DNA of 6,550 nucleotides from Candidatus Intestinimonas stercorigallinarum (GTDB lineage: Bacteria; Bacillota; Clostridia; Oscillospirales; Oscillospiraceae): contig DXDV01000144.1 of NCBI GenBank assembly GCA_019115345.1, positions 1-6,550 of the forward strand, in the 5' to 3' direction. The notes beneath the pieces were generated by a model. The model was not told the origin of the DNA. It saw nothing but the letters and a program-made list of their open reading frames with translations, and did no database searches. The position numbers and the translations under genes were made by a program. Positions within the stretch are counted from its first letter, which is position 1. Every line of letters starts with the position of its first letter. Below are positions 5,534 through 6,550 of this stretch, one piece after another.

Positions 5534-6550
5534 ATGCCTACGAAATACACAAAGAAAGAGCTGGAGCAGCAGATCATCGGCAAGCTCCGCCGGAACTTTG
5601 GCCGGGAGGTGGAGGAGGCCACCTCCGTGCATATGTTCCGGGCCTGCGCCCTGGTGCTGCGGGACATCATGTCCGCCCGGGAGCTGGCCACCCAGAGCCG
5701 GATCCGGGACACCCACGCCCGGCAGGTCCACTACCTCTCCCTGGAGTTCCTCATGGGCCGCTCCCTGGAGAAGAACGCCTACAACCTGGGGGTCCTGCCC
5801 CAGCTGAAGGAGGCCATTGAGGACCTGGGCTTCTCCGCCCCCGATCTCTTCGAGGTGGAGCCCGACGCCGGTCTGGGCAACGGCGGCCTGGGCCGCCTGG
5901 CCGCCTGCTACCTGGAGGCCATGACCACCCAGGAGATCCCCGCCACCGGCTACTCCATCTGCTACGAGCTGGGTCTCTTCAAGCAGAAGATCGTGGACGG
6001 CCAGCAGGTGGAGCTGCCCGACAACTGGCTGGAGATCGCCGACTGCTGGCTCATTCCCAAGATGGACGAGACCGAGAAGGTCCACTTCGGCGGCACCGTG
6101 AAGGACGTCTGGGGCCCCGACGGCAGCCACACCGTGGTCTACGAGGGGGGCAACGACGTGCTGGCCGTGCCCAAGGACATGGAGATCGCCGGCTACGGCA
6201 CCGACCACGTCAATGTCCTCCGTCTGTGGGACGCCAAAAGCACCATCCCCCTGGACATGTCCCTCTTCTCCCGGGGCGAGTACCTGAAGGCCACCGAGCA
6301 GAAGGCCATGGCCGAGTCCATCGCCAAGGTCCTCTACCCCGAGGACAACCACTACGAGGGCAAGTCCCTGCGGCTCAAGCAGCAGTATTTCTTCGTCTCC
6401 GCCACCGTGCAGCACATCTGCCGGCAGCACAAGGCCGAGTACGGCACCCTGCGGAACTTCCACCAGAAGCACGTCATCCAGATCAACGACACCCACCCCA
6501 CCCTGGTCATCCCCGAGCTCATGCGCATCCTGCTGGACGAGGAGGGCTAC
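5534..6550 (+). CDS. glgP: Glycogen phosphorylase GlgP, N-terminal part (3' end outside window)
   Basis: GlgP (GT35 family, needs pyridoxal phosphate) uses phosphate to release glucose-1-phosphate from the non-reducing ends of glycogen in the cytoplasm. The window has its first 339 codons, under half of a usual phosphorylase, open to the last base. Family landmarks appear in order: YLSLEFLMGRSLEKN, then the Gly-rich substrate/phosphate loop GLGNGGLGR (residues 113-121) with LAACYLEAM, then IPATGYSICYELGLFKQKI, LPDNWLEI, VLYPEDNHYEGKSLRLKQQYF, and finally INDTHP (317-322) followed by IPELMRILLDEEGY. The Lys that holds pyridoxal phosphate lies beyond the window. ATG 5534 (MPTKYTKKELE) was chosen because of ribosome-binding-site spacing; an in-frame ATG at 5525 would add three residues (Met-Leu-Glu). 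glgP follows glgA after 177 bases with its own promoter and a strong hairpin, so it is probably controlled separately from the synthesis genes. Confidence 0.95.
   Translation, partial: MPTKYTKKELEQQIIGKLRRNFGREVEEATSVHMFRACALVLRDIMSARELATQSRIRDTHARQVHYLSLEFLMGRSLEKNAYNLGVLPQLKEAIEDLGFSAPDLFEVEPDAGLGNGGLGRLAACYLEAMTTQEIPATGYSICYELGLFKQKIVDGQQVELPDNWLEIADCWLIPKMDETEKVHFGGTVKDVWGPDGSHTVVYEGGNDVLAVPKDMEIAGYGTDHVNVLRLWDAKSTIPLDMSLFSRGEYLKATEQKAMAESIAKVLYPEDNHYEGKSLRLKQQYFFVSATVQHICRQHKAEYGTLRNFHQKHVIQINDTHPTLVIPELMRILLDEEGY

Noticed and set aside
5517..5807. ATG at 5517 as the start of a separate 96-codon gene
   Set aside because: It is in another frame from glgP, its product is Pro/Arg/Ser-rich shadow sequence, and the overlapping GlgP frame carries clear family motifs.

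Overview
The window holds most of a bacterial glycogen operon on the + strand, in the order glgB (3' part only), glgC, glgD, glgA, glgP (5' part only). GlgD is the non-catalytic partner of ADP-glucose pyrophosphorylase known from Firmicutes, and glgBCDAP is the order known from Bacillus-type operons. Coding DNA here is very GC-rich, with G or C at most third codon positions. Together these suggest a high-GC Firmicute, most likely a gut clostridium of the Oscillospiraceae (Flavonifractor/Lawsonibacter-like). The genus is a guess from composition and gene order.

Layout. 1-969 is the C-terminal part of the branching enzyme GlgB, ending in a strongly basic tail made of six 9-residue repeats. 970-1019 is a short spacer with the glgC ribosome binding site. 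1020-2237 is glgC, and 2234-3352 is glgD, which overlaps it by 4 bases. 3353-3502 is a 150-base spacer of about 82% GC that folds into nested inverted repeats and ends in the glgA ribosome binding site. 3503-5356 is glgA, a complete glycogen synthase followed by a roughly 140-residue low-complexity tail with two repeat families. 5357-5533 is a spacer with a hairpin over the glgA stop codon, a good sigma-A-type promoter, and a perfect 26-base palindrome resembling a terminator. 5534-6550 is the first 339 codons of glycogen phosphorylase GlgP.

How the genes work together. GlgC with GlgD makes ADP-glucose from glucose-1-phosphate and ATP. GlgA adds glucose from ADP-glucose to alpha-1,4 chains, GlgB introduces alpha-1,6 branches, and GlgP releases glucose-1-phosphate from chain ends. 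The first four genes look like one transcription unit. glgP has its own apparent promoter, so synthesis and breakdown may be adjusted separately.

The enzymes themselves are orthodox. The unusual parts are the Lys/Ala/Pro-rich repeat tails on GlgB and GlgA, which share a near-identical peptide but not its codons, and the two structured spacers before glgA and glgP. I see no mobile element, CRISPR array, tRNA or rRNA, and no convincing gene on the - strand.
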